From NCBI GenBank assembly GCA_037367355.1, contig CM074705.1, forward strand, positions 2,542,001 to 2,606,000: a stretch of 64,000 bases of DNA, given 5' to 3'. The DNA comes from Neoscytalidium dimidiatum. Taxonomy: Eukaryota; Ascomycota; Dothideomycetes; Botryosphaeriales; Botryosphaeriaceae. A program made the position numbers and the translations under genes. The notes beneath the pieces were generated by a model, which ran no database searches, was not told where the DNA came from, and saw only the letters and a list, made by a program, of their open reading frames with translations. This document shows, one piece after another, positions 1-11,500 of the stretch (position 1 is the stretch's first letter; every line of letters starts with the position of its first letter).

Positions 1-1
1 C

Positions 2-1234
2 ACGGTCCCTCGCCGCCATGCCACGGTCGAGTTCAAGTCCGTCGAGTTCTGCAGCCTGGAAGGCCGACCGCAAGCTCCACGCAAACCACCGGTGCTCGGC
101 CTCCACAAGACCGCAGACGGCCACATCCGCATCCACGACGCCTTCCCCAACCACCGCGACGGCGCGCTGACCTTCCTCGGCCTGCCGCTCTCCGCCAGCC
201 GGGCGGACGTGGCAGCGCAGACGCGGCAGTGGCGCGCCATCGACCTCGAGACCGCCGGCCTGGAGGCCAAGCTCGCCCTGTACGCGCTGCGCCCCTACAG
301 CGCGTGGGACGCGCTCCCGCAAGCCGCCGCCACCGCGTCCTTCCCCATCTCCGTCCAGCGCATTGCCGACGGCGCCGCCGCTCCTCCCGGCCTCCCCTCG
401 CGCATGATGGCTCCCGGCGGCGGCGGCGACGGGCGGTGCCTCGGCGGCCTCCGCGTGCTCGAGCTGACGCGCGTCATCGCGGGCCCGCTCGCCGGCCGCA
501 CGCTGGCGGCCCACGGCGCCGACGTGCTGTGGGTGACGTCGCCGCGGCTGCCAGCCCTGCCCGCCGTCGACCGCGACCTGGCCCGCGGCAAGCGCAGCGC
601 GCAGCTGGACGCGCGCGACCACGCCGACATGGCGCGCCTGCTGGACCTCGTCCGCACCTGCGACGTCTTCGTCCAGGGCTACCGCCCCGGCAGCTTGGCC
701 GCGCTCGGCCTGTCCGAGGAGCGCCTGGTCGAGCTCAACCCGGGCGTCGTCGTGGCGAACATGTCGGCGTTCGGGCCCGACGGCCCGTGGGCGTCCCGGC
801 GCGGGTTCGATTCGCTGGTGCAGACGTGCGCGGGCGCGAACGTGTCGGAGGCGGAGCATTTCGATGGTCGAGGACAGGAGCCCGCGCGCGTGCTGCCGTG
901 CCAGGCGCTGGATCACGGGTCCGGGTACCTGCTGGCGACGGGCATCCTGGCGGCGCTGCATCGGCGGGCGGTGGAGGGAGGGGCGTATCGTGTGGACGTT
1001 TCGCTGGCTGGGACGATGAAGTATCTGAGGAGCCTGGGGCAGTACGAGGGTAGGTCGGGGTTCGAATGCCCGGATATCACGGCTGAAGATGTTGGCGAGT
1101 TTTTGGAGACGCGGGAGAGCGGGTTTGGTCCGCTGACGGCGGTTCGGCACTCTGCGCGGGTTGAAGGCTGTGAGACGGGTTGGGAGCGCATGCCGAAGCC
1201 TCTAGGGAGTGATAAGGCGGAGTGGTTGAGCTGA
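2..1234 (+). CDS. CoA-transferase family III (CaiB/BaiF), 5' truncated by window edge
   Basis: The reading frame is open from base 2, so the gene begins left of the window; about 410 codons are visible. The segment from about base 430 onward, starting GLRVLELTRVIAGPLAGRTL, is the typical N-terminal block of a CaiB/BaiF domain, followed by LARGKRSAQLD, DVFVQGYRPGSLAALGL and NMSAFGPDGPWASRRGFDSL, all hallmarks of family III CoA-transferases. The part before it resembles the second half of the pseudo-duplicated fungal versions. Such enzymes move CoA between carboxylic acids through an aspartyl-CoA thioester. The substrate cannot be told from sequence. It lies 7 kb from a siderophore cluster that uses mevalonyl-CoA, but a large unrelated gene intervenes, so a link is only speculation. 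Confidence 0.85.
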   Translation, partial: TVPRRHATVEFKSVEFCSLEGRPQAPRKPPVLGLHKTADGHIRIHDAFPNHRDGALTFLGLPLSASRADVAAQTRQWRAIDLETAGLEAKLALYALRPYSAWDALPQAAATASFPISVQRIADGAAAPPGLPSRMMAPGGGGDGRCLGGLRVLELTRVIAGPLAGRTLAAHGADVLWVTSPRLPALPAVDRDLARGKRSAQLDARDHADMARLLDLVRTCDVFVQGYRPGSLAALGLSEERLVELNPGVVVANMSAFGPDGPWASRRGFDSLVQTCAGANVSEAEHFDGRGQEPARVLPCQALDHGSGYLLATGILAALHRRAVEGGAYRVDVSLAGTMKYLRSLGQYEGRSGFECPDITAEDVGEFLETRESGFGPLTAVRHSARVEGCETGWERMPKPLGSDKAEWLS

Positions 1235-1299
1235 ACTGCTCTTGCGGCGAAGCTACCCACTGATTCCTCCCCGTCGTGCATTCACAGACTTCTACCCTC

Positions 1300-1878
1300 C
1301 TAGCGTTGCTTTTCCCTCCATTCGCCCTCCAGTATCGAAAATTGTAGCCAGTCATACCACGCGCCGTCGAACCAAACGGCTTCTCGTCGCTGTCCTTCCT
1401 TGACGAAGCCAAGATGCTGGTACAGACGCGCCGCTCCGGCATTGTAAGAGAAGCATTCAATGCCGATGCGGTGCAGCCCAGCCACCTGGAACCCCCAGTT
1501 CAAGATCCAGTGAATCGCCTCGCTGCCGTATCGCTTGCCTTGATGCTGGGCGACGATATCGACGCTAATGTTGCTGTTGCGATGGTGTTCCAACCCCGGG
1601 CGCGGCGCTGTGAGGGAAATGATGCCGATCGGGATGGGTGTTTCCTGAGGGTTTGAGATCGGTGGTGCGATACAGATGATGACGGCAAGTAGGCATTTTT
1701 CCGCCAAGTAATTCTTCCACTCGGAGCTTGCTTTTGTTGTTTCCGGCCGGAGCAGGGACAGGTTTGAAAGCCCGTAAGCTGCGGGGTCTGACTGGACCGA
1801 GTGGACGAAGGCGTCGTCCTCCGGGGTGTCCTTGATGGCGCGGAAGAGCAGCCTTTCGGAGCGGAACGGGTTCTTCAT
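1300..1878 (-). CDS. GNAT-family N-acetyltransferase (RimJ/RimL type)
   Basis: A single-exon protein of 192 residues. The N-terminus (RSERLLFRAI) and the central acetyl-CoA-binding block (IVAQHQGKRYGSEAIHWIL, variant Q/RxxGxG/A) followed by GLHRIGIECFSYNAGAARLY and LGFVKEGQRREAVWFDGAWYD are characteristic of the RimJ/RimL-like acetyltransferase_3 family. It would transfer acetyl from acetyl-CoA to an amine or protein N-terminus; the substrate is unknown. It is convergent with the CoA-transferase gene, with about 65 bases between stops. The ATG at 1878 is the first in the frame and gives a family-typical length. No sign of damage. Confidence 0.82.
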   Translation of the reverse strand: MKNPFRSERLLFRAIKDTPEDDAFVHSVQSDPAAYGLSNLSLLRPETTKASSEWKNYLAEKCLLAVIICIAPPISNPQETPIPIGIISLTAPRPGLEHHRNSNISVDIVAQHQGKRYGSEAIHWILNWGFQVAGLHRIGIECFSYNAGAARLYQHLGFVKEGQRREAVWFDGAWYDWLQFSILEGEWREKQR

Positions 1879-2687
1879 GTTGACATTGAAGTTTGTTGCG
1901 GCACAGTCGTGCGGACAGACAGACCAGCTTTTATATGGCGCGTGTCAGTTACCGCCCCGCCTTTATCTGTCACCGGCGGCGCGGTGACCCCGACCCCTGA
2001 AGGTGCATGAGTCGGCGGATCGTGCACCTCTTCACCACTCTACTGACGACCAGTGGCATTCACCGAGATTAAATCACATTCTGGCACCTTGAAACCCAGC
2101 ATCATCGCGCTGACAAGACCAAATTTAAATGAGGCGCGCGTTTCGGGACGTGCCGCATGCGACGCGCTTGACAGGGCCTGTTCTGCACAACTCCGTCGTC
2201 AGTGGATTCCAATAGTGAAAAGCCATTAATGAGCGCTATTTTGGTAGCTATCAAGCTCAAAATGAGAACTTATGAAGCCTTACGGGTCGCGGATTCCCAC
2301 GGTATTAGATCAATGCTATGAATAGAAATTACCTTTTGGTCCTCGGATACGTCCGAGTCCGTCCCCAAAGTTGTGCACTGAGAACAATTCACACAGAACT
2401 CCAGCGATTTGGCAAAGAATCGGTCGCTTCTTTCACTGCCGAATATGATGCCCCGTTCGGATATCCCTTGCAGCAACGTCGAAAGGAGCGCAACTGTGAA
2501 TCGCGTCGGAGATTCTTCCGTTTTCCTTCCAAGTCTTCTCGCCGGTGTGGAGCAGGAAAGGGAGGGAGAGGCATTCTCGACGCACTGGCATTCATTCCTC
2601 CACAGCTCCGGAAACAACACTTGAAATTTATGACCAGAATGAAGCACCAACTCACTGTTCGAGATGCTCCAGCCAAGGATTTCAGAC
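1879..2687. other. intergenic, no gene seen
   Basis: Divergent region between the acetyltransferase and the Ser/Thr-rich protein gene. Only short ORFs antisense to the following gene's start are present. No RNA gene or repeat recognised. Confidence 0.5.
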
Positions 2688-5600
2688 ATGAAGCTGGTCA
2701 GCTTTATCATTGCTGCAACAGCAGCTCTGGCGTCCGCCCAAGCTGGCCAGCCACGACGGGTCGTGAAGATCTTGATTGCTCCGACTGCTTTCCTACAGCC
2801 GATCTTGGTCCAGACGTTTATTACCGAAAACACCGTGCTTGATCTCGGCCCCGGAGCTACCATCACTGTTGATGATGCACCAACATTTCTCAACACTCCC
2901 GTCACGGCGACTTCACTCGTTTACGGCACCTCAACCATCAATGTCTTTGCACCGCCGGCACCGGAATCACTCCCATCTCCTCCGCCCTCGATCATTAGCC
3001 TTCAACATACTGTTTCCTCTACAACAACAACCAGCACCCTCACTGAACTCACACCATCGTCAATAAGCAGCTTCGAATCATCGGCCACATGGTTCAGCTT
3101 GACGGACTCGTCTTTCTCTTTCACGCCGGCCTTTCCAACCGAGGAGGCCTCTTACCAGTCCACATCATCGTACTCGTCAAATGTAGAATCTGCCTTGGAA
3201 GCTTACGCATCTTCATCTTCTACCACATTCACCGAAGGAAATATACTCTCAAACATCCCTCCCGATTCAAGCTTCTACTCTATTTTGTCGCAATCGATCA
3301 GCATACCGCAGCCTTCTTCGCTACCGGCAATCTCATCTGCACCGGGACCATGGACCGAGCCCATTTCGCCGGCTTCCCCTAGTGTCTACAGCACTAACAC
3401 CGGCTTGACCGTATTGGAATCCCCAATTATTTTATCTGCTAGTACCGAGTCCCTTGTGCCAACATCATACTCAGAAATATCCCTTGGTTCTTCCGAAATA
3501 CCTCTGTTGTCTTTTTCAGAAAGCGCTAGTACATCCAGTACATTTCCGACAACGTTTATGGGCTTGCCGTCAATTGAATATTCACAACTGATTACGGCTA
3601 CTTCAGAAGGATCAATCAATTCTCAGGTACCGAGCGCAACAACTACTGAACCAGGGTTATCTTTGTCCGGAACATCCACAGTTGAATCATGGCTTTCATT
3701 TATCTCATCGGCTAGCTCATTTCCATTTTCACCCATATCTATTTCGAGCACAGAGTGGGGAGAGACAACTTCAGAAGGCTCAAGCAGCCTTTCAGATTAC
3801 ACCTATCTAGAGACGCTCGACGTTTCAGGATCAACATTCACTCAGGAATCCATAAATGTAATATTGACATCGTCTCCTATCCCGGAAACCATTTCCCCGA
3901 TCAATCAGTATACAGCCGGCGGAGAACCCACAGAGACGTCTTTAACCTTTACACCTTCGTATGCGTCAAGCACCACAGAATACTTTGGTACCTACACATC
4001 GAGCTCCATTTCATCTGAGGGCACTTCTACTGCCATAGATTATTGGAGTTCAAGCTCATTTTCATCTTCGAATCTCCTCAGTTCCTTGACCAGATACCCC
4101 GTCATCTCACCGACCCACACCTCAGAGGAATCTTCCACAACTTCTATTTACTTCTCCATCGGACCTTCAGCACTCACCACCAGCGACGAATTCGTGGCCA
4201 CATCCTCCATTCATGACACTGGAAATCCATTACCGTCCACGTTTCCATCTTCTGTCGAGACGTTGGGAAGTTCTCTGTATATCCTTGCAACGTCCAAACT
4301 TTCTTCGACGTCCGAAGTCTCCTATTCATCTGCAGAAGAACTCTCTATAGTTTTCTCGAGCGAACAGCTGGTTGCTTCTCAAATTATCACCGAAGTTTCA
4401 AGCTTTCCGACGAGCGAATCATCCGTGGGAATTTCGACTTTGAGTGAACCCGTTTCTAGCTCCTTAACCTCAATCCCTGTTTACCCGACGTTCATGGAAA
4501 AATCCACCAGTTCACAGGTCGTGAGCTACTCGGAAGCCAACTTACAATATTCTTCTCCACTTCAGTCAATCCCATATACTCCGTCAGAGCCGTCGCCGTC
4601 TAGCTCTCCAGATCTTTTTAGCTTCCATAGCCCATCATCCGGCAGCTCAACTGAAACTGGTACACCCGAAATAGATGCTGGAGTTACGACCTTCTCACTT
4701 ATATTTTATTCGTCCTCTTTGCAAGGCACTATTGTTACTGATGTCTTCAATCCATTATTTCCGCCATCCGAGACACCTACTTTTTCCTTAGTCCAAGCCA
4801 CTCCCGAATCAAGTTTACTGTTTAATCCAGCCACTGAAACAACAAATTCCAATGATTATCCTGGTTCCTTAGAGACAATTTTACAGCGGTCTAGCGCAGG
4901 AACATCCCTCCAAACTTTTTCATTCCCTCCAAGCTATACATCCTCGGAATTATCTTCGAGCTATCTATATCCAGAGTCTCCAGAGCCTCTGTTTGACTCA
5001 ACATGGCGTTCGCCATCTTTATCCTTTCTGAGTGCGCCTGAAACTGCAACTGAATTACTTACGGAACCCACTGCATCTTCATGGCTCTCGATCTCCTTTG
5101 CAGACCTCATGGCGCCTTCTACATTTCTTACGTCGACGTTATCTCTGAGTAACCTGGAGCTAGGGCCTTCGGGCGAGTTCAACCCCTCGTCAAGCTCTCT
5201 AGATACAGACTTGTTTCCCGAACAAAGTTCGACAACGTTGTTTACAGAAGGTGGTGCTTTTTCGCCACACACCTCGTCGACAACATGGACGTCAGAAGTC
5301 CCAGTTGAGCCAGAGCCCTCGACCAACCCTTCAACAGTATCACTAACGACGACTGAATATCCTTCCCTTTGGAGCTCAAACACGGAAGCTTCTTTTACGG
5401 AAATCTCTGTCACCGATATATTCCCGCCAGCCTACACATCCTCAACATACGTGGTTCCGATTGAATCTTCCCAAGAGACCACCTCGACAGTTGTGTTCAC
5501 TACGAACCTTTATCCTACGATATACTCATCATCCCCTATTGTAATCGTAACTGAGTATTCTCAAGTCGACATCACACTTACCGTTGAGCCAGCTCTCTCA

Positions 5601-6629
5601 GCATACCAAGGTGAGCCCTATATTTACACGCCTATCGCCACCATATCAACTGCTGCAAATGTCTTATCATTTGACCTCCCATCCATGTTAGATTACACCA
5701 CGGACTTTCCTCCGTTCAACTTCGTAACCCCTACGCTGGAATCGCTCCCAGCGCCGACGTCCTTGGCTTACGATCTCTCGACCTCGGACTTCACAGAAAA
5801 CGGCTTTCAGCCTTCCCCTGGCTTCTTTCCAGGCCCAGAAGATTCAAATCCCATGGTGAGTAGCCACGCAGCTACACTAGAGCCCGAGACTGATCCTCCG
5901 TAGGATTTCTCCCCAGCTGCCATAACAGCGGCTTATCCCACAGACTTCGGGCCAACACCAGATGTTTTCGACAGTCTTACACCTTCAGATACATATTTTG
6001 AGGGCCTTTTTCCATCTCCCACAGATACCGGCACCGAACCGGACGGATCGCCCCAACCGACACAGAACTGCTACGACCCCTCGCAGGGGCAGGCGTTTGT
6101 ACGATTCATCTCCAATAGTTCTAAGAGATTTTGCTGACATGGATGAACAGCACCTGGTCACTCAAGGTGGAGACGTTATAGTTCTCCTCGGAACTCATCT
6201 CGGGCCACGGCGCGACCAACCGCTGCCTGCTGCTCAGTTCTTCTTTGAGCCCAATTTCATCGGCTTTCCGTATCTCGAGTAAGTGTCACGCATTCTCGCC
6301 GGCATATTCAGCATCAGACTGACAGGCACAGTTCGTGGGATCTTGTCCTTCTGGATGGGGATGATCCACAGTACGTGGCCTTCAGATCGGACGGCTCTTT
6401 CGTACTCCTGCCCTATTCTACTGGTCCTTTTCCATACTACGTTGATGGCGTTGACTATACGACGTCCGTGTTTAATCCGGACTGCGTTGGGCTCGTGTTC
6501 GTTTACACTTCGTCCACCCAGTTCGATATTTATGAGAACCCGCTTCCTTGGGTTGTGGTGGGTGATACGACTGCGTCTTCAACGACAAGTAGCCCGGATG
6601 CTCAGATCAGCGTACAGCTTATCCCGTAG
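2688..6629 (+). CDS. giant Ser/Thr-rich secreted or cell-surface protein (four exons)
   Basis: Exons are 2688-5855, 5904-6098, 6151-6278 and 6332-6629, giving about 1262 residues. I chose the ATG at 2688 rather than 2664 because it begins a clean signal peptide (MKLVSFIIAATAALASAQ). After a short folded N-terminal part (about residues 20-100, rich in V, I and T) comes roughly 900 residues of Ser/Thr/Pro-rich low-complexity sequence, expected to be heavily O-glycosylated. The C-terminal 200 residues are more ordered, with two cysteines (NCYDPSQ and NPDCVGL), and the protein ends in QLIP without a clear GPI signal. All introns have GT-AG borders and 48-53 base length, and the frame is kept throughout. 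I recognise no catalytic domain. It is probably a wall or matrix protein and has no evident link to the siderophore genes. Confidence 0.75.
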
Positions 6630-7386
6630 TAGACCCAGAAGACCAAGGCATGTGAGAGGAGTATATAGTTATGGCCTGTATCGTCCGGGGAGTTTCTCCT
6701 CCCCTGTTTTCTACAACGATTATGCTATGTTCGTGGGCTGCCCTTGTAATATTATATGTCTTTAACTACGGTATAGTTGTTTCGAACATGTAGGGTCCAT
6801 TTCGGCGCACTTAACAGTAGGGACCTGGAGCAATGCTTCTCGGCATTACATACGTATCTCATTTCTCAACTTGACATACTTTTCATGCTCCATACTTTCA
6901 TTTACCATGGGTTGCGTTGCCCCATTCACAGGGTACTGTTTACCATCTCAGTAACAACTAGCAATCCATCACATTGCGAGAGGAGATACCAGCACCCAGG
7001 AAGTATCCCCCAATATTATAAGTGTGAGATCGTCACATACTTGTCCTATCTCGTGCAGGCGGAACCGTATACTGGACCATATATAGTATGATGTAACCGA
7101 TTTCATCTGTGGCATCTGAAGGGCAGTGTCTCTCCTGCACTCCCGTTGGAAAAAGAAGGCAATCCAATCCATCTCAGGTTTACACCCGTGGAAAGCACGT
7201 ACAAATACCACCATGCAAAGTTAAAGGTCTACGTGACCTTCATTTCATTTCTCATTTATCTCAGACATGCTGCGCGCCAGCACGTATTGTCATGAGGTAT
7301 TGGTTTGGAGAGCTCCGCAAAGACAGATGAGGTTCAGAGAATGGAGAGTCATCATAAGTCAATTAACACTCAATACAAGTTATAAT
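6630..7386. other. intergenic, no gene seen
   Basis: AT-richer spacer between convergent genes (the Ser/Thr-rich protein and the cupin). It holds only short ORFs without family resemblance. Confidence 0.5.
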
Positions 7387-7842
7387 TCACAACTTCGAGG
7401 ATGCCGCCCTTGAAGACGCCAGCTCGTTTCCCTCAGTCTCTTCGCGGAATCGATAGACGACATCATCAAACCTGCCTTCTGGGAAAACGTACAGCCACTT
7501 CAACTCGTCTTGTTCGCCGCAGAAAACTCCGTGCTCTGCATCGCCGGGGATCCAGACCGTGGTGTCCTTTTCGACTCTCTGCCTCTTACCCTCGATCTCT
7601 ATCTCTCCGGAACCGGAAAGGATGTAGTAGATTTCGGCTTGGCGGTGTCGATGGAGAGCAAGTGATCCTCTCGGAGGACAGGTTGCGATACCAGCGCTGA
7701 GGGAGGCGGTTGGCGTGTTCGGAGCGGACAGAAGGGTGTGCCAGGTAGTATTTCCTCGCATTGACTCAACAAACGAGGATGGTGGGCTTTTAAGAATTTC
7801 TCCAAAGCGGAGGAACACTGGCTTTTGAGGTGATTCAGACAT
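7387..7842 (-). CDS. single-domain cupin with C-terminal peroxisomal signal SKL
   Basis: About 151 residues, one exon. The ATG at 7842 (MSESPQKP) is preferred; an in-frame ATG at 7863 would add seven residues. The cupin fold is shown by motif 1, HRHRQAEIYYILSGSGE (HxHx3E followed by the conserved glycines), and motif 2, PGDAEHGVF with the metal-ligand histidine, so all four usual metal ligands are present. The last three residues are SKL, the canonical PTS1 for peroxisomal import. The gene lies next to the siderophore NRPS (about 740 bases between the two 3'/5' ends, same strand). Family members include isomerases, dioxygenases and decarboxylases, so the reaction cannot be named. The shared PTS1 suggests, by inference, a role in the peroxisomal steps of this cluster. 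Confidence 0.82.
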   Translation of the reverse strand: MSESPQKPVFLRFGEILKSPPSSFVESMRGNTTWHTLLSAPNTPTASLSAGIATCPPRGSLALHRHRQAEIYYILSGSGEIEIEGKRQRVEKDTTVWIPGDAEHGVFCGEQDELKWLYVFPEGRFDDVVYRFREETEGNELASSRAASSKL

Positions 7843-8583
7843 ACTAAGATTTCGGAGCAGCACTGTGAGAGGCAGATGCTCGATAGAACTAGTACACCAA
7901 AGGGACTAGGATTACGGGAGATTTTTATCATCGGAAGGGCAGAATTGATGGTGTCTGGAGGTGGACTTTTTTCCCCGGAAAGGAATGGAGATGCTTTGCA
8001 AGGATACCATGACGTCACTTGAATCCGTCCAACTCAGGACCATTGGGCTGAAATTTGAGCTTGGCAACACCCCGCCTACGAGTTACCCGCGGCAAATGGT
8101 GTAATCGAGTGCTGACAGGAGCTATCTGTTTTTCCCTGATTCTGTTGGAACTTGATTAAATCGCCTTCTCTGCCAACACATGCCAGCGAGACACTAGTAA
8201 TGTAGGCGCGCCCTATTCCAACTTGAGATGTTGTGAAAAAGAGCATTTGCGGCCTCTGACTGGCTCTTCCCCAAATGACACCCGGGCTTCCAAATGCTGC
8301 TTTCCCTGCAACATTTTGCTTCTCACGTGACTTGCCAATCAAAGCAGTATCATGAACCGTAAACGTCGGTGGCGGATATCGAAAGAGGAGATCTATCTCG
8401 GAGGGGTTCAGAATCACTCTGAATGTGAATTTAAGATCGCGATAGTTCCTCGGCATCAAAGAATTGCCCGCCTGCAGAGGCTAACTTCTTTGAGGTTGTC
8501 TGTTATTATAGCAAAGAAACAAGAAATCAATTGAGAGATCTAAGTGGCTACTTCAAGAAGATACTTGGCTCACAGCTCCCAAC
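7843..8583. other. intergenic between cupin and NRPS
   Basis: Contains the promoter of the cupin and the 3' flank of the NRPS. Single GATA cores occur (e.g. a TGATAA core near 7926 on the minus strand) but no full ATCWGATAA match. No gene seen. Confidence 0.5.
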
Positions 8584-11500
8584 CTAAAAGAGTAGAGCGT
8601 CCGGCTCATCAATAAGCTTCCTCACAGCCCCGCAAACCTCCGCCAACAACGACTCAGCGCGCCCAACCTCCTCCTCGCTCGCCTGCACCCCGTACCAAAA
8701 CTTCCCGTCCCGCTGAAAACTCACCACCTTCACCGGCCACGCCGGCTCCGGATGCGGATTCACGATCTCGACCCGCGCCGTCGCCCCGGCGAACGGCATC
8801 TCGTCGAAATCGTCGACGTCCTGATGATGCACGACCGAATCGTAGAACCGCGCATCCCCCCATCGCTCCACGCCGCAGCGCCGGGCCAGCTCCGCGAACC
8901 CGACGCACTCCCACCGCACGCCCTGCGCCCGCTGCTCCTGCACGCGCCGCAGCAGCTCGCCCGCCGTCCAGCGGCCGTCGAAGACCACGCGGATCGGCAC
9001 GTACTGGTAGCACGGCCCGACCACGCGGTCGACGTCGGCGACGCCGCGCCCCGTCCCCACGCCGCCGAACGTCACGTCGCGGGCGGACGTGCGCCGCGCG
9101 AGCACGAGCGCCCACGCGGCCGTGAGCAGCGTCGCGAGCGTGACGTCCGGCGGCCGCGCGGACACGTCGAGCGCGCGCCGCACGAAGCGCGACGGGCCGG
9201 CCTTGTTGGCCGAGAGGGCCGGGTCGGCGACGGTGAGGGTCGAGCCGGCGAGGAGGCGCCGCCAGTACGCGTGCGCGTCGTGCTTGTTGCTGGCGCGGGC
9301 GAGGTGGTGGATGTAGGCGGAGAAGGGCGGGGTGGAGGGGATGGGTTGGCCCGCGTAGAGGAGCTCGGTTTCGCGGAGGAGCGAGGGCAGCGAGATGCCG
9401 TCGTATTGCGCGTGAGAGAGGCGGATCGCGAGGCAGTTCTCGGAGTGCGGGCCGTGGATGAAGAGGAACTTGAGGAAGGGGGTGCCTAGGGGTAGGCCGG
9501 CCTCGAGATCGGCGGCGCAGAGCTTCTCGACGAAGGCATCGATGTTGTCGTCGGAGGAGGTGTGGTGGGAGAAGGGGGCGTTGAGATCTTCCAGGATCAC
9601 TTGCAAAAAGCGCTCACCGTGCTGGATGAAAACGGTGCGGAGTATCTCGTGGCGAGCTACAAGCTGTTGGCAGCAATCGACCAGCCGGGCAGGATCGATT
9701 GAATTGGGAAGGTAGAGTAGAGTGTACTGGACCGCACTTCGACAGTCACCGATGGTGGCGTCGATGTCTCTGGCCTGAGTATCTGTGACAGGCATGACAT
9801 CCTCTATCTTCCAGGATGGGTCTGCAAGCGCCGGATGAATCTCTTGGGCCACGAACGCCTCCGCATCATCAACTTCCAAAGCTGAGAACGGAGCAAATGA
9901 TTGCACTTGTACAGGTGTCGCATCCGTCTCTTCGGCCACGTTTGCCATATCAGAAAGACGCATACGACGGAAGACATCCGCTACAGACAGCTTAAGACCA
10001 ACCTGCCGTGCTGCCGAGACAAGCCTCATGGCCATGATGGAGTCACCTCCGAGACGGAAGAAACTGTCATCACGGTCGATATTAGAGGCATCCATATTCA
10101 GAAATTGGCCCCACAGTTTCTGGAGCGTGCGTTCTTTCTCCGTCCAAGGCTTGCTGTCAACCCCTGTGTTCTTCAATTTGGTGAATGCGGCCCTAAGTCG
10201 ACAAAGAACGTCTTGGGAAATTTCAGTCTCAATGACTTCCAGGTCCGTAGCACCAGCTGCTGTGTAACTCATCGCCAACTCCTTGACTGGAATGTATGCG
10301 CTAGGTACCATGTGGGGAGGGACAACGTCGGAGAGCGACTTGTTCAGACTAATCAAACGTTCTGCAAGCTGTATCGGAATTTTTCTAGCGATGGTCGTTG
10401 GCAGAGGTTCGTCGCCAAGATCCAATTCAATGGATTCAGTCTCGTCCAGGTGGTTGTCCTTCAACTCCAAGAAAGCTACAAGCACAGTTTCTTGGAACTT
10501 GCTAGCAGCTGAACCTGGGTTAAGAATATGCGCAGCTGGAGACACTGTGCCCGGCAACAGGCTTCTCAGGTGACGTTCGACCTCACTGAGATCTACAGCT
10601 CGTCCATGAAGTTGCTGCTGAGAATCTTTTCTGGCAACGAAGATAACGGTACCATCAGCAGCATATCTGACCAGATCTCCAGTCTTGTGGATCTTTCCTG
10701 GACGACCGGGCACACTGGAGCTTCCGTCCAGGAGCCAGGCTGGATCCTGGATAAAGTCCACAGAGGCAAGCGGCCCCTCAACAACAAGCTCTCCTACGGC
10801 GCCAATAGGCATCAGGCGATCTGGATCTGTAGGGTCGACAATCCAAGGAACGACCACCGCAGGATATTTGTCTCCAGCGGAGACATGGCCTGCTAAGAGA
10901 CGGGGGGTGGCTTGATCAATGCCAATAGGAGGAGTCTTGTTCCACTGCCAAATCTGCTCGCGGTCTTCTTCTGTCAGGGTACTAATGTCTCCAACCTGCA
11001 CGGACGTTTCCTGGGCCAATTGTTGAACCGCGGACTGCAGCTGCATCAACACTCGCTTCATCTGGGGCGCAGCCACCAGCTTCGAATCGAAGCTCGCCAT
11101 GACCAGGAAGCCGTCCGCGTACAGTGAACACACCAGCATCAATGGATACGAGTTGAAATGCAGCGCCTCCCTAGCAGCATCCGTCTCCCTGAACCGCGGC
11201 GGCCCGCTCTCAACCTCGTCCTTCTTCTCCTCGATGTCCCCGGGCTGGATGACCAAACCCATCTTGACCTCGCACGCGACCTGCGCATCCGCGCTCACGC
11301 GCCGGATGTTCTGTATGCCCATGTGCTCGTGCGGCATCCGGGCGAAACCCTGCTCTTGGACGCCGAGCAGATACTCCTGCACCGGCGCGCGGCGGTCGAC
11401 GTGCACGCGCACCGGCACCGTCGTGATCATCGGGCCCTCGATCTGCTCCGCGCCGGCGATCGGGACGCTGCGGCCGGTGAAGGTCTCGCCGAACACGACG

